A stretch of DNA of 8,352 nucleotides from Pyrodictiaceae archaeon (GCA_027043685.1 JALUFI010000274.1:1-8352); one strand, 5' to 3'; shown: positions 1 to 5,550, numbered from the stretch's first letter. Numbers and translations are program-made. The notes: generated from the letters alone by a model not told the origin.

Positions 1-2
1 GC

Positions 3-140
3 TACATGGAGGAGGTCTCCCGGGCCCTCCGCCGCCTGAGGCTCAGCCTCCTCCCCCAGCCACCCCTGGAGCTGGCTGCGGCCACGCGTGGAGGCGGGGG
101 CGGTGTCGGGGAGGATATGCAGGGTGGTGGAGAGGGCTAA
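3..140 (+). CDS. 3' end of an unidentified protein-coding gene (partial)
   Basis: The frame starting at base 3 is open from the window edge to a TAA at 138-140 and gives 45 residues. The first part (YMEEVSRALRRLRLSLL) reads like an amphipathic basic helix. It is followed by a Pro/Leu stretch and a glycine-rich tail. Third positions are almost all G or C up to about base 80, as in the firm genes of this window, so I take it as the C-terminus of a gene that begins upstream. An ATG at 6-8 means a stand-alone 44-residue ORF cannot be excluded. The end overlaps the start of the next plus-strand gene by about 17 nt, which suggests co-transcription. No family could be recognised. Confidence 0.5.
   Translation, partial: YMEEVSRALRRLRLSLLPQPPLELAAATRGGGGGVGEDMQGGGEG
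108..114 (+). promoter_or_regulatory. Shine-Dalgarno deciding the start of the cysteine-cluster protein
   Basis: GGGGAGG ends 9 nt before the GTG at 124, inside the upstream reading frame. It favours initiation at 124 over the longer in-frame GTG at 88, which has only a non-purine GC-rich sequence before it. Confidence 0.5.
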
Positions 141-387
141 GCGGCTCGGAGTCCTCGGCCCCCAGCTGGTAGCCTCCGTCCTCCACGTCAGCCTCGCTGA
201 GGCAGAGGCCCTGCTCGCCTCCATGGAGAGCGCGGGGCTCGTGGAGAGGCTCCGCGGCGCCGGGGGCTGCCCCTGCAGCCGCTGCCCCCTGGCAAGGGTC
301 TGCCCCTGGAGCAGGAGCGGCTCCACCCAGGGGGCGGTGCTCTACAGGTTGACCGGGAAGGCTAGGAGGGCCTGCCGCGACCCCTAG
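124..387 (+). CDS. Small winged-helix protein with C-terminal cysteine cluster (FeoC-like)
   Basis: This is an 87-residue protein. Residues 1-45 look like a winged helix-turn-helix: a helix (VERAKRLGVLG), a recognition-type segment (VSLAEAEALLASMESAGLVERL), then a basic turn. Residues 49-60 hold four cysteines spaced CxCx2Cx5C (core CPCSRCPLARVCP), followed by a short beta-like tail (GAVLYRLTG). Winged helix plus a clustered-Cys wing is the arrangement of FeoC-like proteins, which can bind an Fe-S cluster, so a redox- or iron-sensing regulator is inferred; DNA binding is not shown. I chose the GTG at 124 because GGGGAGG lies at 108-114, 9 nt upstream. A GTG at 88 is in frame and would add 12 residues but has no Shine-Dalgarno, and a GTG at 127 is also possible. 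It overlaps the upstream gene and no feoA or feoB gene is visible. The function is not recognised with confidence. Confidence 0.7.
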   Translation: MVERAKRLGVLGPQLVASVLHVSLAEAEALLASMESAGLVERLRGAGGCPCSRCPLARVCPWSRSGSTQGAVLYRLTGKARRACRDP

Positions 388-1313
388 AGGAGCCTCAGCA
401 GGGCGTCCAGGGCGACGCCCAGCCCAACCACTAGGCCGAGCAGGAGGTTCGTGTTGAAGGCCTCCGGTATCGCCTCGAGCCCCCTCCTCGCCAGGAGGAG
501 GTGCTGCCACGCCAGCAGAGCCACAGCTGCGGCGACAGAGGCAGCCCCCAGGGGCCCCAGGTGGTAGGCGGGGATGCTGGCGGCCAGCAGCGCGGCCGCC
601 GCGGCGTGCATCAGCCTAGAGGCCCACAGGGCGCCCCCGGCGCCTAGCCTGGCGGGTATGCTTCCGAGCCCCATCCTCCTGTCGAAATCCATGTCCATGA
701 TGGCGTAGTAGGTGTCGAAGCCCGCGACCCAGAGCGCCACGGCGGCCACGTAGAGCCACGGCACCCTCGAGAGCACCCATGCGAGCCCCGGCGCATCCAT
801 GCCGGCTGCCGCCACAGCTCCCCCGAACACGACTAGGCCGAGGACGAGGCCTAGGTGGATGTGGGGGAGCCAGTGCAGCCTCTTGGCGTAGGGATAGGTC
901 ATCGCCAGGAGCCAGAGCAGCGGGCTGAGGATGAGGGCGTAGCGGTTCAACAGGGCGGCTGAGGCGTAGTAGAGGAGGCTCCCCAGCGCCACGAGGAGCC
1001 ACGCATCCCTCATACTCACCGCGCCGGTGACAAGGGGCCTCATCCTTGTCCGGGGATTCAGTCGGTCGATGTCAAGGTCCGCTATGTTGTTGAACGCCAT
1101 CGCCGCAGTCCGGAGCCCGAGCACGGCGAGCCCGATGAGCAAGGCGACGCGGAGGTCGACGCAGCGCCCGCAGGCGAGCAGGGCCCCGGCGTAGGCGAAT
1201 GGGAGGCTGAACAGCGTATGCTCTATCCTCACCAGCCTTGCGAGGGCGGCGGCCCTGCTCCTCCTGGGGAGCCTCCCCGGGTCCCAGGCGGGCGCCGCGG
1301 CGGTCCCTGCCAC
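384..1313 (-). CDS. ubiA: UbiA-family aromatic prenyltransferase (MqnP/4-hydroxybenzoate polyprenyltransferase type)
   Basis: This is an integral-membrane enzyme of 309 residues expected to transfer a polyprenyl group from its diphosphate to an aromatic acid in quinone synthesis. Two aspartate-rich Mg-diphosphate motifs are visible: NNIADLDIDRLNPRT at residues 75-89 and GFDTYYAIMDMDFD at 198-211, the latter followed by GLGSIPARLG. The NPRT and SIPAR signatures match the UbiA subgroup that includes MqnP of the futalosine menaquinone route rather than the lipid enzyme DGGGP synthase. About eight or nine hydrophobic helices span residue 33 to the end. The GTG start at 1313 is supported by GGGTGA 7 nt upstream. 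The first roughly 25 residues before RLVRIEHTLFSLPFAY are an extra Ala/Pro/Arg-rich tail. The gene sits 13 nt after ubiD, so the two are almost certainly one operon. Substrate and chain length cannot be read from the sequence. Confidence 0.93.
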   Translation of the reverse strand: MAGTAAAPAWDPGRLPRRSRAAALARLVRIEHTLFSLPFAYAGALLACGRCVDLRVALLIGLAVLGLRTAAMAFNNIADLDIDRLNPRTRMRPLVTGAVSMRDAWLLVALGSLLYYASAALLNRYALILSPLLWLLAMTYPYAKRLHWLPHIHLGLVLGLVVFGGAVAAAGMDAPGLAWVLSRVPWLYVAAVALWVAGFDTYYAIMDMDFDRRMGLGSIPARLGAGGALWASRLMHAAAAALLAASIPAYHLGPLGAASVAAAVALLAWQHLLLARRGLEAIPEAFNTNLLLGLVVGLGVALDALLRLL

Positions 1314-1320
1314 GGCCCGG

Positions 1321-1326
1321 TCACCC
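1321..1326 (-). promoter_or_regulatory. Ribosome binding site of ubiA
   Basis: On the minus strand the sequence after the ubiD TAA is GGGTGA followed by 7 nt and then GTG. It abuts the ubiD stop codon and supports the GTG at 1313 as the ubiA start, with coupled translation of the pair. Confidence 0.55.
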
Positions 1327-2784
1327 TTACTCTAGGCCGAGCCTTGGCCACAGCTCGTCTATCCTCCTAACGGTCTCCGGGTCGGGCTCCACCTCCCGCG
1401 GCCACTCCCTGCCACCGTACTCCTCGGGGAGCTTCCGGGTCGCGTCTATCCCTAGCTTGCTCCCGTACCCCGGCGTCGGCGTCGCGGGGTCGAGCTGGTC
1501 GGTGTGGCTGTGGGGAAGAACCACTACGTCCCTCTGGGGGTCCACGTGGGCGGAGACGGCCCATATCACCTGGTTCAAGTTGTGCACGTCTATGTCGTGG
1601 TCGACCACGATTATTATCTTGGTTAGGGAGAGCTGGGCGAGGCCCCAGAGGGCCGCTATCACCTTCTTCCCGTGGCCCGGGTACATCTTCCTTATAGAGA
1701 CTATAGCCATTCCCTGGAAGACGCCGTAGACCGGCATCTCGAGGTCCACTACCTCGGGGAGAATGGTGCGGAGCAGCGGCAGGAACACCCTCTCCACGGC
1801 CTTACCGATAGCCGCGTCCTCCATCGGAGGCTTCCCGACCACCGTGGCGACCCATATGGGGTCCCTCCTCATCCACACCCTCTCCACGGTCATCACGGGG
1901 AACTTCTCGTGGGGCTTGTCGTAGTAGCCCCAGTGGTCCCCGAAGGGCCCCTCCTCGGCAAGCCTCCCAGGCTCCACGCTGCCCTCGATGACCACCTCCG
2001 CGGAGGCGGGCACCGGGACCCCGCTGGGGAGCCTGTAGACCTCCACCCCGCGGCCAGCCATCACGCCCGCGAAGAACAGCTTATCCATGGGGTAGGGGAC
2101 CGGCATGACCCCGGCAAGCATTGTGGCCGGGTCAGAGCCGACAACTATAGCCACGGGGAGGGGTTCGCCGCGCTCACTCGCCTCCCGGTAGGCGAGGCGG
2201 CCGCGCTTATGCATCTGCCAGTGGAGGACGAGCTCCCTCCTCCCGCGCAGCATGGCCCGGTAGACGCCGATGTTGGTCACGCCCCTCGCGGGGTCAACCG
2301 TGTACACCTGGCCGAAGGTTATGTAGCGGCCCCCGTCGCCCGGCCACTGCTTGACGAGGGGCAGCTTCCCGAGGTCAACCTCGTCGCCCTCCCACACCGT
2401 CTCCCGGAACCCGGGCCTCCTCACCAGCCTGGGCGAGTAGCGGCCGAGGTCAACCACCTCCCGGAGGCTCCTCAGCTTCTCCCCAAGCCCCAGGGGCGGC
2501 GGCCCGGAGAGGGGCTCAACCAGCCTCTCCCCTATCTCCTCCAGCCTCTCCACGCCCAGCGCGAGCCTTATCCTCTCAAGCGTGCCGAACAGGTTGCCCG
2601 CGAGCCTCCAGCCCGGGTGGCCACGGACCTCCTCGAAGAGGACCGCGGGGCCCCCGCGGCTCGAGACGCGGCGCAGCACCTCCGGTATCTCGAGCACGGG
2701 GCTCAGGGGGACGCGTACGCGTCTCAGCAGGCCGCGCTCCTCGTAGAGGCCCAGCAGTTCTCGAAGGCTGCGAGCAGCCGGCAA
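1327..2784 (-). CDS. ubiD: UbiD-family prenyl-FMN-dependent decarboxylase
   Basis: This 485-residue protein is close to E. coli UbiD in length and recognisable over most of it. UbiD enzymes reversibly decarboxylate aromatic or alpha,beta-unsaturated acids with prenylated FMN made by UbiX. Visible landmarks are NIGVYR (171-176, cofactor Asn and catalytic Arg), HWQMH with His192, GSDPATML (217-224), PVPASAEVVIEG (257-268), EGPFGDHWGYY (278-288, with Glu278 and Asp283 of the catalytic acid/base set), MYPGHGKKVI (367-376), and GYGSKLGIDAT (439-449). The position that by alignment holds the third metal ligand, a Glu in Fdc1 and E. coli UbiD, is Lys235 here, next to Asp234. The start is a TTG with only a weak GGGGTAGG upstream, but no other in-frame start exists. 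The operon with ubiA suggests a quinone precursor decarboxylase (MqnL-like). An alternative is anhydromevalonate-phosphate decarboxylase, a UbiD homologue of the archaeal mevalonate pathway known from Aeropyrum. No ubiX is in the window. Confidence 0.93.
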   Translation of the reverse strand: MPAARSLRELLGLYEERGLLRRVRVPLSPVLEIPEVLRRVSSRGGPAVLFEEVRGHPGWRLAGNLFGTLERIRLALGVERLEEIGERLVEPLSGPPPLGLGEKLRSLREVVDLGRYSPRLVRRPGFRETVWEGDEVDLGKLPLVKQWPGDGGRYITFGQVYTVDPARGVTNIGVYRAMLRGRRELVLHWQMHKRGRLAYREASERGEPLPVAIVVGSDPATMLAGVMPVPYPMDKLFFAGVMAGRGVEVYRLPSGVPVPASAEVVIEGSVEPGRLAEEGPFGDHWGYYDKPHEKFPVMTVERVWMRRDPIWVATVVGKPPMEDAAIGKAVERVFLPLLRTILPEVVDLEMPVYGVFQGMAIVSIRKMYPGHGKKVIAALWGLAQLSLTKIIIVVDHDIDVHNLNQVIWAVSAHVDPQRDVVVLPHSHTDQLDPATPTPGYGSKLGIDATRKLPEEYGGREWPREVEPDPETVRRIDELWPRLGLE

Positions 2785-2867
2785 AGGGAGCCTACCCCTG
2801 TGCAGCCGTAAGGGAGAGGACCCGGCTACAAGGGGGGCGGCGGTAAAGAGGGGCTCCCCGCGGGGCC

Positions 2868-3986
2868 CTATCTGCCGGCGGCGCTTGCCGCTTCTCCCTC
2901 CCCCCTGGCCTCGGCGGCTACCATGTTTGTGGGCTGCTGCCCGGAGGGCACCACGACGACGAGTATGTCGTCCGGCTCTATGACCATGTTGTCGTCGGGG
3001 TTCGATATCAGCATACCCCTCCTCCTGACCGCTACCGGCGTGAGGCCCTTCTTCCTCAGCTCGAGCAGAACCTCTATGTAGCGCTTGCCCGCGAAGGGCG
3101 CTGCCGGTATCTCGTGCAGCTCTATGGGCCTCATCTCCGCCCTTGATATGTTCTCCACGAACATGGCTGCACCGGGCTCTATGAGGCTGGTCGCCAGCAT
3201 GCGGCCGCCGAGATCGCGTGTCGGCACAACTATGTCCGCGCCCGCTTTGTGCATCAGTTCGACGTTCTCCGGGTGGAGGGCCTCCGCCACTATCCTCGCG
3301 TGCTCGTTCAGCCCCCTCACCGCCAGCACGACAAGCACCGTCTTAGCGTCGTCGTTGGTGCTCACTATCACCATGTTCGCCCTGGGCACGTTTGCGCGGA
3401 GAAGGGTCTCCCTCCTAGACGGGTCGCCCCGGACGAGGACCACACCCTCCAGCTCGGCCTCCCTCATTACCGTGGCCGGCCTCTCGGTGACGAGTACTAT
3501 GTCGCCCGTGTAGCCCCTGCTCCTCAGCTCACGGATAGCCGCCTCCGAGGCAGGAGTCCACCCAACCACAACCACGTGGCGGGCGCCACGGTACCTTATG
3601 TAGCCCTGCCTCCTCTTCTCAGCAGCCTCCACGAGGCTACCCGCGGCGACCGAGACGGTTGCGGTGTAGACGGCTATGCCGGAGAGTATAGTCAGTATCG
3701 CTATGAGCTTCCCATACACGGTGTGAGGCACGATATCGCCATAGCCAACGGTAGTCATTGTGACGAGGGCCCAGTAGAGACCATCAAATATGCTGACACC
3801 TTCAACAAGGCTGAACAAGACGCCGGACGTGAACCACACAGCGGCAGCAATCATAGCTATGTCGACCAGTATGTGACGCCTCAGCGTCCTCACCAGCCGC
3901 CGCACCAGCCTCCTCAACCCCAATGCAGTCACCCGCATGAGCGCTAGGCAGACGGAGCAGAGACGCGAAGTGGGCTCAGCAGCCAC
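2868..3986 (-). CDS. MthK-like two-TM potassium channel with RCK (TrkA-N/TrkA-C) domain
   Basis: This is a 372-residue membrane K+ channel subunit, expected to form tetramers gated by a cytoplasmic RCK ring. An Arg-rich amphipathic stretch (24-37) precedes TM1 (about 39-61). The pore helix and selectivity filter TVGYGD follow at 79-84, and TM2 at about 92-118 contains the hinge-type Gly103. The RCK N-lobe begins at RHVVVVGW (136-143), with GWTPASE where Rossmann folds carry GxGxxG, as in MthK (GWSEST). The TrkA-C subdomain spans about 285-348, and an Ala/Gly/Glu tail ends the protein. Compared with MthK (336 residues) it has a longer N-terminus. Of the MthK RCK Ca2+ ligands, the Asp (here 213) and first Glu (235) appear kept, but the second Glu is Leu. 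The GTG start at 3986 is the only start upstream of TM1 besides an ATG at 3938 (Met17); neither has a Shine-Dalgarno. It is followed after 83 nt by ubiD. Confidence 0.93.
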   Translation of the reverse strand: MAAEPTSRLCSVCLALMRVTALGLRRLVRRLVRTLRRHILVDIAMIAAAVWFTSGVLFSLVEGVSIFDGLYWALVTMTTVGYGDIVPHTVYGKLIAILTILSGIAVYTATVSVAAGSLVEAAEKRRQGYIRYRGARHVVVVGWTPASEAAIRELRSRGYTGDIVLVTERPATVMREAELEGVVLVRGDPSRRETLLRANVPRANMVIVSTNDDAKTVLVVLAVRGLNEHARIVAEALHPENVELMHKAGADIVVPTRDLGGRMLATSLIEPGAAMFVENISRAEMRPIELHEIPAAPFAGKRYIEVLLELRKKGLTPVAVRRRGMLISNPDDNMVIEPDDILVVVVPSGQQPTNMVAAEARGEGEAASAAGR

Positions 3987-4002
3987 CGCGGCAGCAGCGC
4001 CA

Positions 4003-4016
4003 CTGGTGGATACCAG
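4003..4016 (-). repeat. Short hairpin in the probable leader of the channel gene
   Basis: CTGGT and ACCAG form a perfect 5-bp inverted repeat around a 4-nt loop, 16 nt before the channel GTG at 3986 and just downstream of the expected transcription start. It could structure the leader, but the arms are short and chance is possible. Confidence 0.3.
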
Positions 4017-4046
4017 CAGCCCCCCTTATCCCGGTAGCGAGCCACG

Positions 4047-4052
4047 GTTTTA
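4047..4052 (-). promoter_or_regulatory. Candidate TATA box of the K+ channel gene
   Basis: The minus strand reads TCCTAAAACC in an otherwise GC-rich gap, the only A/T-rich hexamer placed suitably for the channel. Transcription would start near base 4025, giving a leader of roughly 40 nt to the GTG at 3986. No clear BRE was recognised. Confidence 0.35.
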
Positions 4053-4091
4053 GGAGCAGAAGCCGTACCTGATGAACGAGGACTGGAAGAC

Positions 4092-4112
4092 CCCTAGAGA
4101 AACCCTAGAGAA
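4092..4112. repeat. Two-copy 10-bp direct repeat with 11-bp period
   Basis: CCCTAGAGAA occurs at 4092-4101 and again, without mismatch, at 4103-4112. The period is about one helical turn. It lies 40-60 bp upstream of the candidate TATA box of the K+ channel gene and downstream of the Roadblock stop codon, a position typical of an activator site. No protein is known to bind it. Confidence 0.45.
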
Positions 4113-4131
4113 GAGGGCTATTCGAGGTGAC

Positions 4132-4161
4132 CCCCGGGAAAGAGTTGTATGGGTCCCGGGG
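4132..4161 (-). terminator. Inverted repeat after the Roadblock gene, possible 3' hairpin
   Basis: CCCCGGGA at 4132-4139 and TCCCGGGG at 4154-4161 are perfect 8-bp arms around a 14-nt loop. The stem begins 7 nt after the Roadblock stop codon. No T-run follows on the minus strand, so archaeal termination here is unproven; the hairpin may instead protect the 3' end or be a protein-binding site. Confidence 0.35.
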
Positions 4162-4168
4162 CAGGGGG

Positions 4169-4531
4169 CTAGAGGACGCTGCGTATCCTGTCCTTCTGCT
4201 TCTTCAGCTCGTAGCGCACCCTGCCTAGTATCGCGCGGCGGCTGGCGAGTATCGCTACCAGTGCCTCGCCCACGTCCTCGACTAGGACGTAGTTGTTCTT
4301 GTACTCTAGGATAACTATGTCTAGGTCGCCGAGGTTGAGCTCCTCGCCCAGCCTGAGCGAGGCGCCGTAGAGCGTTGTTATCATCGCGGCGAGTGAGTCT
4401 GGGTCTACGCTTATCTCTCCGCTGCTGACCATGTCTATTAGGAAGCCGTCCTTGGATACGATTGCGGCTGCCTCTACGCCCTCAATCCTTGTGAAGTCTG
4501 CCAGGACTACACGTGTCGCGGAGGCGCCCAT
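4169..4531 (-). CDS. Roadblock/LC7 domain protein (MglB-like)
   Basis: A 120-residue protein that is essentially one Roadblock/LC7 fold: strand-turn-strand IEGVEAAAIVSKDGFLIDMV (16-35), a helix (about 43-64) holding SLAAMITTLYGASLRLGEELNLG, paired strands DIVILEYKNNYVLVEDVG (71-88), then helix EALVAILASRRAILGRVRYELKK. Such proteins dimerise and usually serve as scaffolds or activating partners of small Ras-like GTPases (as MglB does for MglA). No GTPase is visible nearby, so the partner is unknown. The ATG at 4531 fits the family N-terminus and follows a good TATA box, with an expected leader near 20 nt without a strong Shine-Dalgarno. The C-terminus is a basic helix (KKQKDRIRSVL). It lies 86 nt downstream of the stomatin gene on the same strand, and a gap of 182 nt separates it from the channel gene. 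Confidence 0.88.
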   Translation of the reverse strand: MGASATRVVLADFTRIEGVEAAAIVSKDGFLIDMVSSGEISVDPDSLAAMITTLYGASLRLGEELNLGDLDIVILEYKNNYVLVEDVGEALVAILASRRAILGRVRYELKKQKDRIRSVL

Positions 4532-4550
4532 GGCTTATCCCACGCCGCAG

Positions 4551-4567
4551 GTTCAATAGTGTTCAAT
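4551..4567. repeat. Phased 7-bp direct repeat at the Roadblock promoter
   Basis: GTTCAAT occurs at 4551-4557 and 4561-4567, exactly 10 bp apart. The pair lies between the TATA box (4571-4580) and the ATG, across the expected transcription start near 4550, where a bound protein would block initiation. No binding protein is known, and chance recurrence of a 7-mer is not excluded. Confidence 0.4.
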
Positions 4568-4570
4568 GGG

Positions 4571-4580
4571 GCTAAAAAGG
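4571..4580 (-). promoter_or_regulatory. TATA box of the Roadblock gene
   Basis: The minus strand reads CCTTTTTAGC, a good archaeal TATA element in a short GC-rich gap. It is about 45 bp before the ATG at 4531, so transcription should begin near 4550 and leave a leader of about 20 nt. Confidence 0.5.
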
Positions 4581-4617
4581 TGTTGGCCTAGCCTCGGCCA
4601 GCGAGTGCGAATAAAGG

Positions 4618-5460
4618 CTAATGTCCACTGCCGGCCCCACCCTCTGCCCTTGGCGGCTGCATCCGGGCAGAGGCGAGCCCCAGGGCCGCGGCCGTGGCGT
4701 GCTCCTCGCCGAGCCCAATGGGGTAGAACACTATCATGTTCTTCTCCTTCGCCACCTCTATGAGGGTCTGCAGCTCCCTCAGCCGGAGAGCGGCCGGGTG
4801 CTCCTCGTAGAGCCTGGCAGCCTCCGCCAGTATCTGGGCGGCCTGCCTCTCACCCTCAGCCTCGATTATCTTGGCCCTCCTCCACCTCTCAGCCTCCGCC
4901 TGCCGAGCCATAGCCCGGATCATGCTCTCGGGGAGCACCACCTCCTTGAGCGTTACCGCCGTCACCTTTATCCCCCATGGGTCTGTTAGCTCGTCGAGTA
5001 TCCTCTGAAGCTCCTTGTTCAGCTCCTCCCTCTTGGTCAGCAGCTCGTCCAGCTCGCTCTTGCCTATGACGTCCCGGAGCACTGTCTGGGCGAGCATCGT
5101 TACGGCTATGTTGTAGTTCCTCACGGTGAGCACGGCCTTCAAAGGGTCCTCTACCCTGTAGTAGACGACAGCGTCGACGGATACCTCGACATTATCCTTG
5201 GTTATTATCCTCTGTCTCGGCACGTCCACGGCGTGGATGCGGAGGTCCACTATCGCTACGCGGTCTATTATCGGTATGACTATGACGACGCCGGGGCCCT
5301 TGACGCCTACGGCTCTGCCGAGCCGGAAGACGACGGCGCGCTCGTACTCCTTGATTATGCGTACACTGTAGAGGAGGAGGATGAGCGCGATAAGCGCCCC
5401 CAGCAGCGCGGCGACGAGGCCGGCCCCAGGAGCGGCTACCGGGGGCTCCGTGGCGGGCAT
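4618..5460 (-). CDS. Stomatin/slipin, SPFH (band 7) domain membrane protein
   Basis: With the start at the ATG at 5460 this is a 280-residue protein. One N-terminal membrane segment (13-31) is followed by the slipin signature YERAVVFRLGR (39-49), PGVVIVIPIID (56-66) and a complete SPFH domain to about residue 185 (NVEVSVDAVVYYRV at 90-103, DPWGIKVTAVTLKEVVLPESM at 160-180). A charged Ala/Glu/Arg-rich coiled coil follows at about 182-240, then a short hydrophobic patch NMIVFYPIGLG (241-251) and a polar tail. Stomatins oligomerise on the membrane and scaffold other membrane proteins. In Pyrococcus the homologue is cut in its C-terminal hydrophobic patch by an NfeD-type protease encoded beside it; no nfeD is in this window. 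An upstream ATG at 5586 would add 42 Pro/Gly/Arg-rich residues but crosses the probable promoter. GGAGAG shortly before the ATG at 5460 and a TATA box at 5495-5500 support the shorter form. Confidence 0.92.
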   Translation of the reverse strand: MPATEPPVAAPGAGLVAALLGALIALILLLYSVRIIKEYERAVVFRLGRAVGVKGPGVVIVIPIIDRVAIVDLRIHAVDVPRQRIITKDNVEVSVDAVVYYRVEDPLKAVLTVRNYNIAVTMLAQTVLRDVIGKSELDELLTKREELNKELQRILDELTDPWGIKVTAVTLKEVVLPESMIRAMARQAEAERWRRAKIIEAEGERQAAQILAEAARLYEEHPAALRLRELQTLIEVAKEKNMIVFYPIGLGEEHATAAALGLASARMQPPRAEGGAGSGH

Positions 5461-5490
5461 GCCTCTCTCCACGCGGCATAGGCGAGGAGG

Positions 5491-5505
5491 CCAGCTATAA
5501 CCTGG
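5491..5505 (-). promoter_or_regulatory. TATA box of the stomatin gene inside an inverted repeat
   Basis: The minus strand carries GGTTATAGC with TTATAG at 5495-5500, about 37 bp before the ATG at 5460. Transcription would start near 5472, leaving a 10-12 nt leader that holds the GGAGAG ribosome site. CCAG (5491-5494) and CTGG (5502-5505) flank the TATA box symmetrically, so a bound dimer would mask it. Confidence 0.5.
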
Positions 5506-5550
5506 AGGGCCTTTGACCCGGGGGCGGCTCGCCGGTCCTCCTGGGCCAGG

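Noticed and set aside
1571..1580. GGTTCAAG resembling a tRNA T-loop (B box)
   Set aside because: It lies inside ubiD coding sequence in conserved residues, and no tRNA arms or acceptor stem can be built around it.
1672..2811. A 379-codon plus-strand open frame opposite ubiD
   Set aside because: It is antisense to a protein that matches UbiD throughout. Its translation is rich in His, Pro, Ala and Arg with no recognisable domain, as expected of a GC-rich shadow.
2840..2851. CTCTTTACCG on the minus strand as a separate ubiD promoter
   Set aside because: Only a weak TATA match. It could serve, but readthrough from the channel gene across the 83-nt gap explains the arrangement equally well, so it is not listed as a feature.
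2856..2865. Palindrome CCCCGCGGGG just after the channel stop, as a terminator
   Set aside because: It is self-complementary with no real loop, and only a short CTCTTT follows on the minus strand. In DNA this GC-rich a 10-bp palindrome is unremarkable.
3249..3947. A 232-codon plus-strand open frame opposite the K+ channel gene
   Set aside because: The minus strand encodes an intact channel with TVGYGD and RCK motifs, and the plus-strand translation is low-complexity (many HP, QPP runs).
4069..4074. TGATGA resembling the C box of an archaeal C/D-box sRNA
   Set aside because: No D box (CTGA) follows within the usual 50-60 nt and no C'/D' pair is seen.
4072..4314. An 80-codon plus-strand ORF with an ATG start, whose first 30 codons look protein-like
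   Set aside because: More than half overlaps the Roadblock gene antisense and turns into Ser/Arg/Pro-rich sequence there. It has no ribosome site and crosses both the direct repeat and the hairpin, so I treat it as chance.
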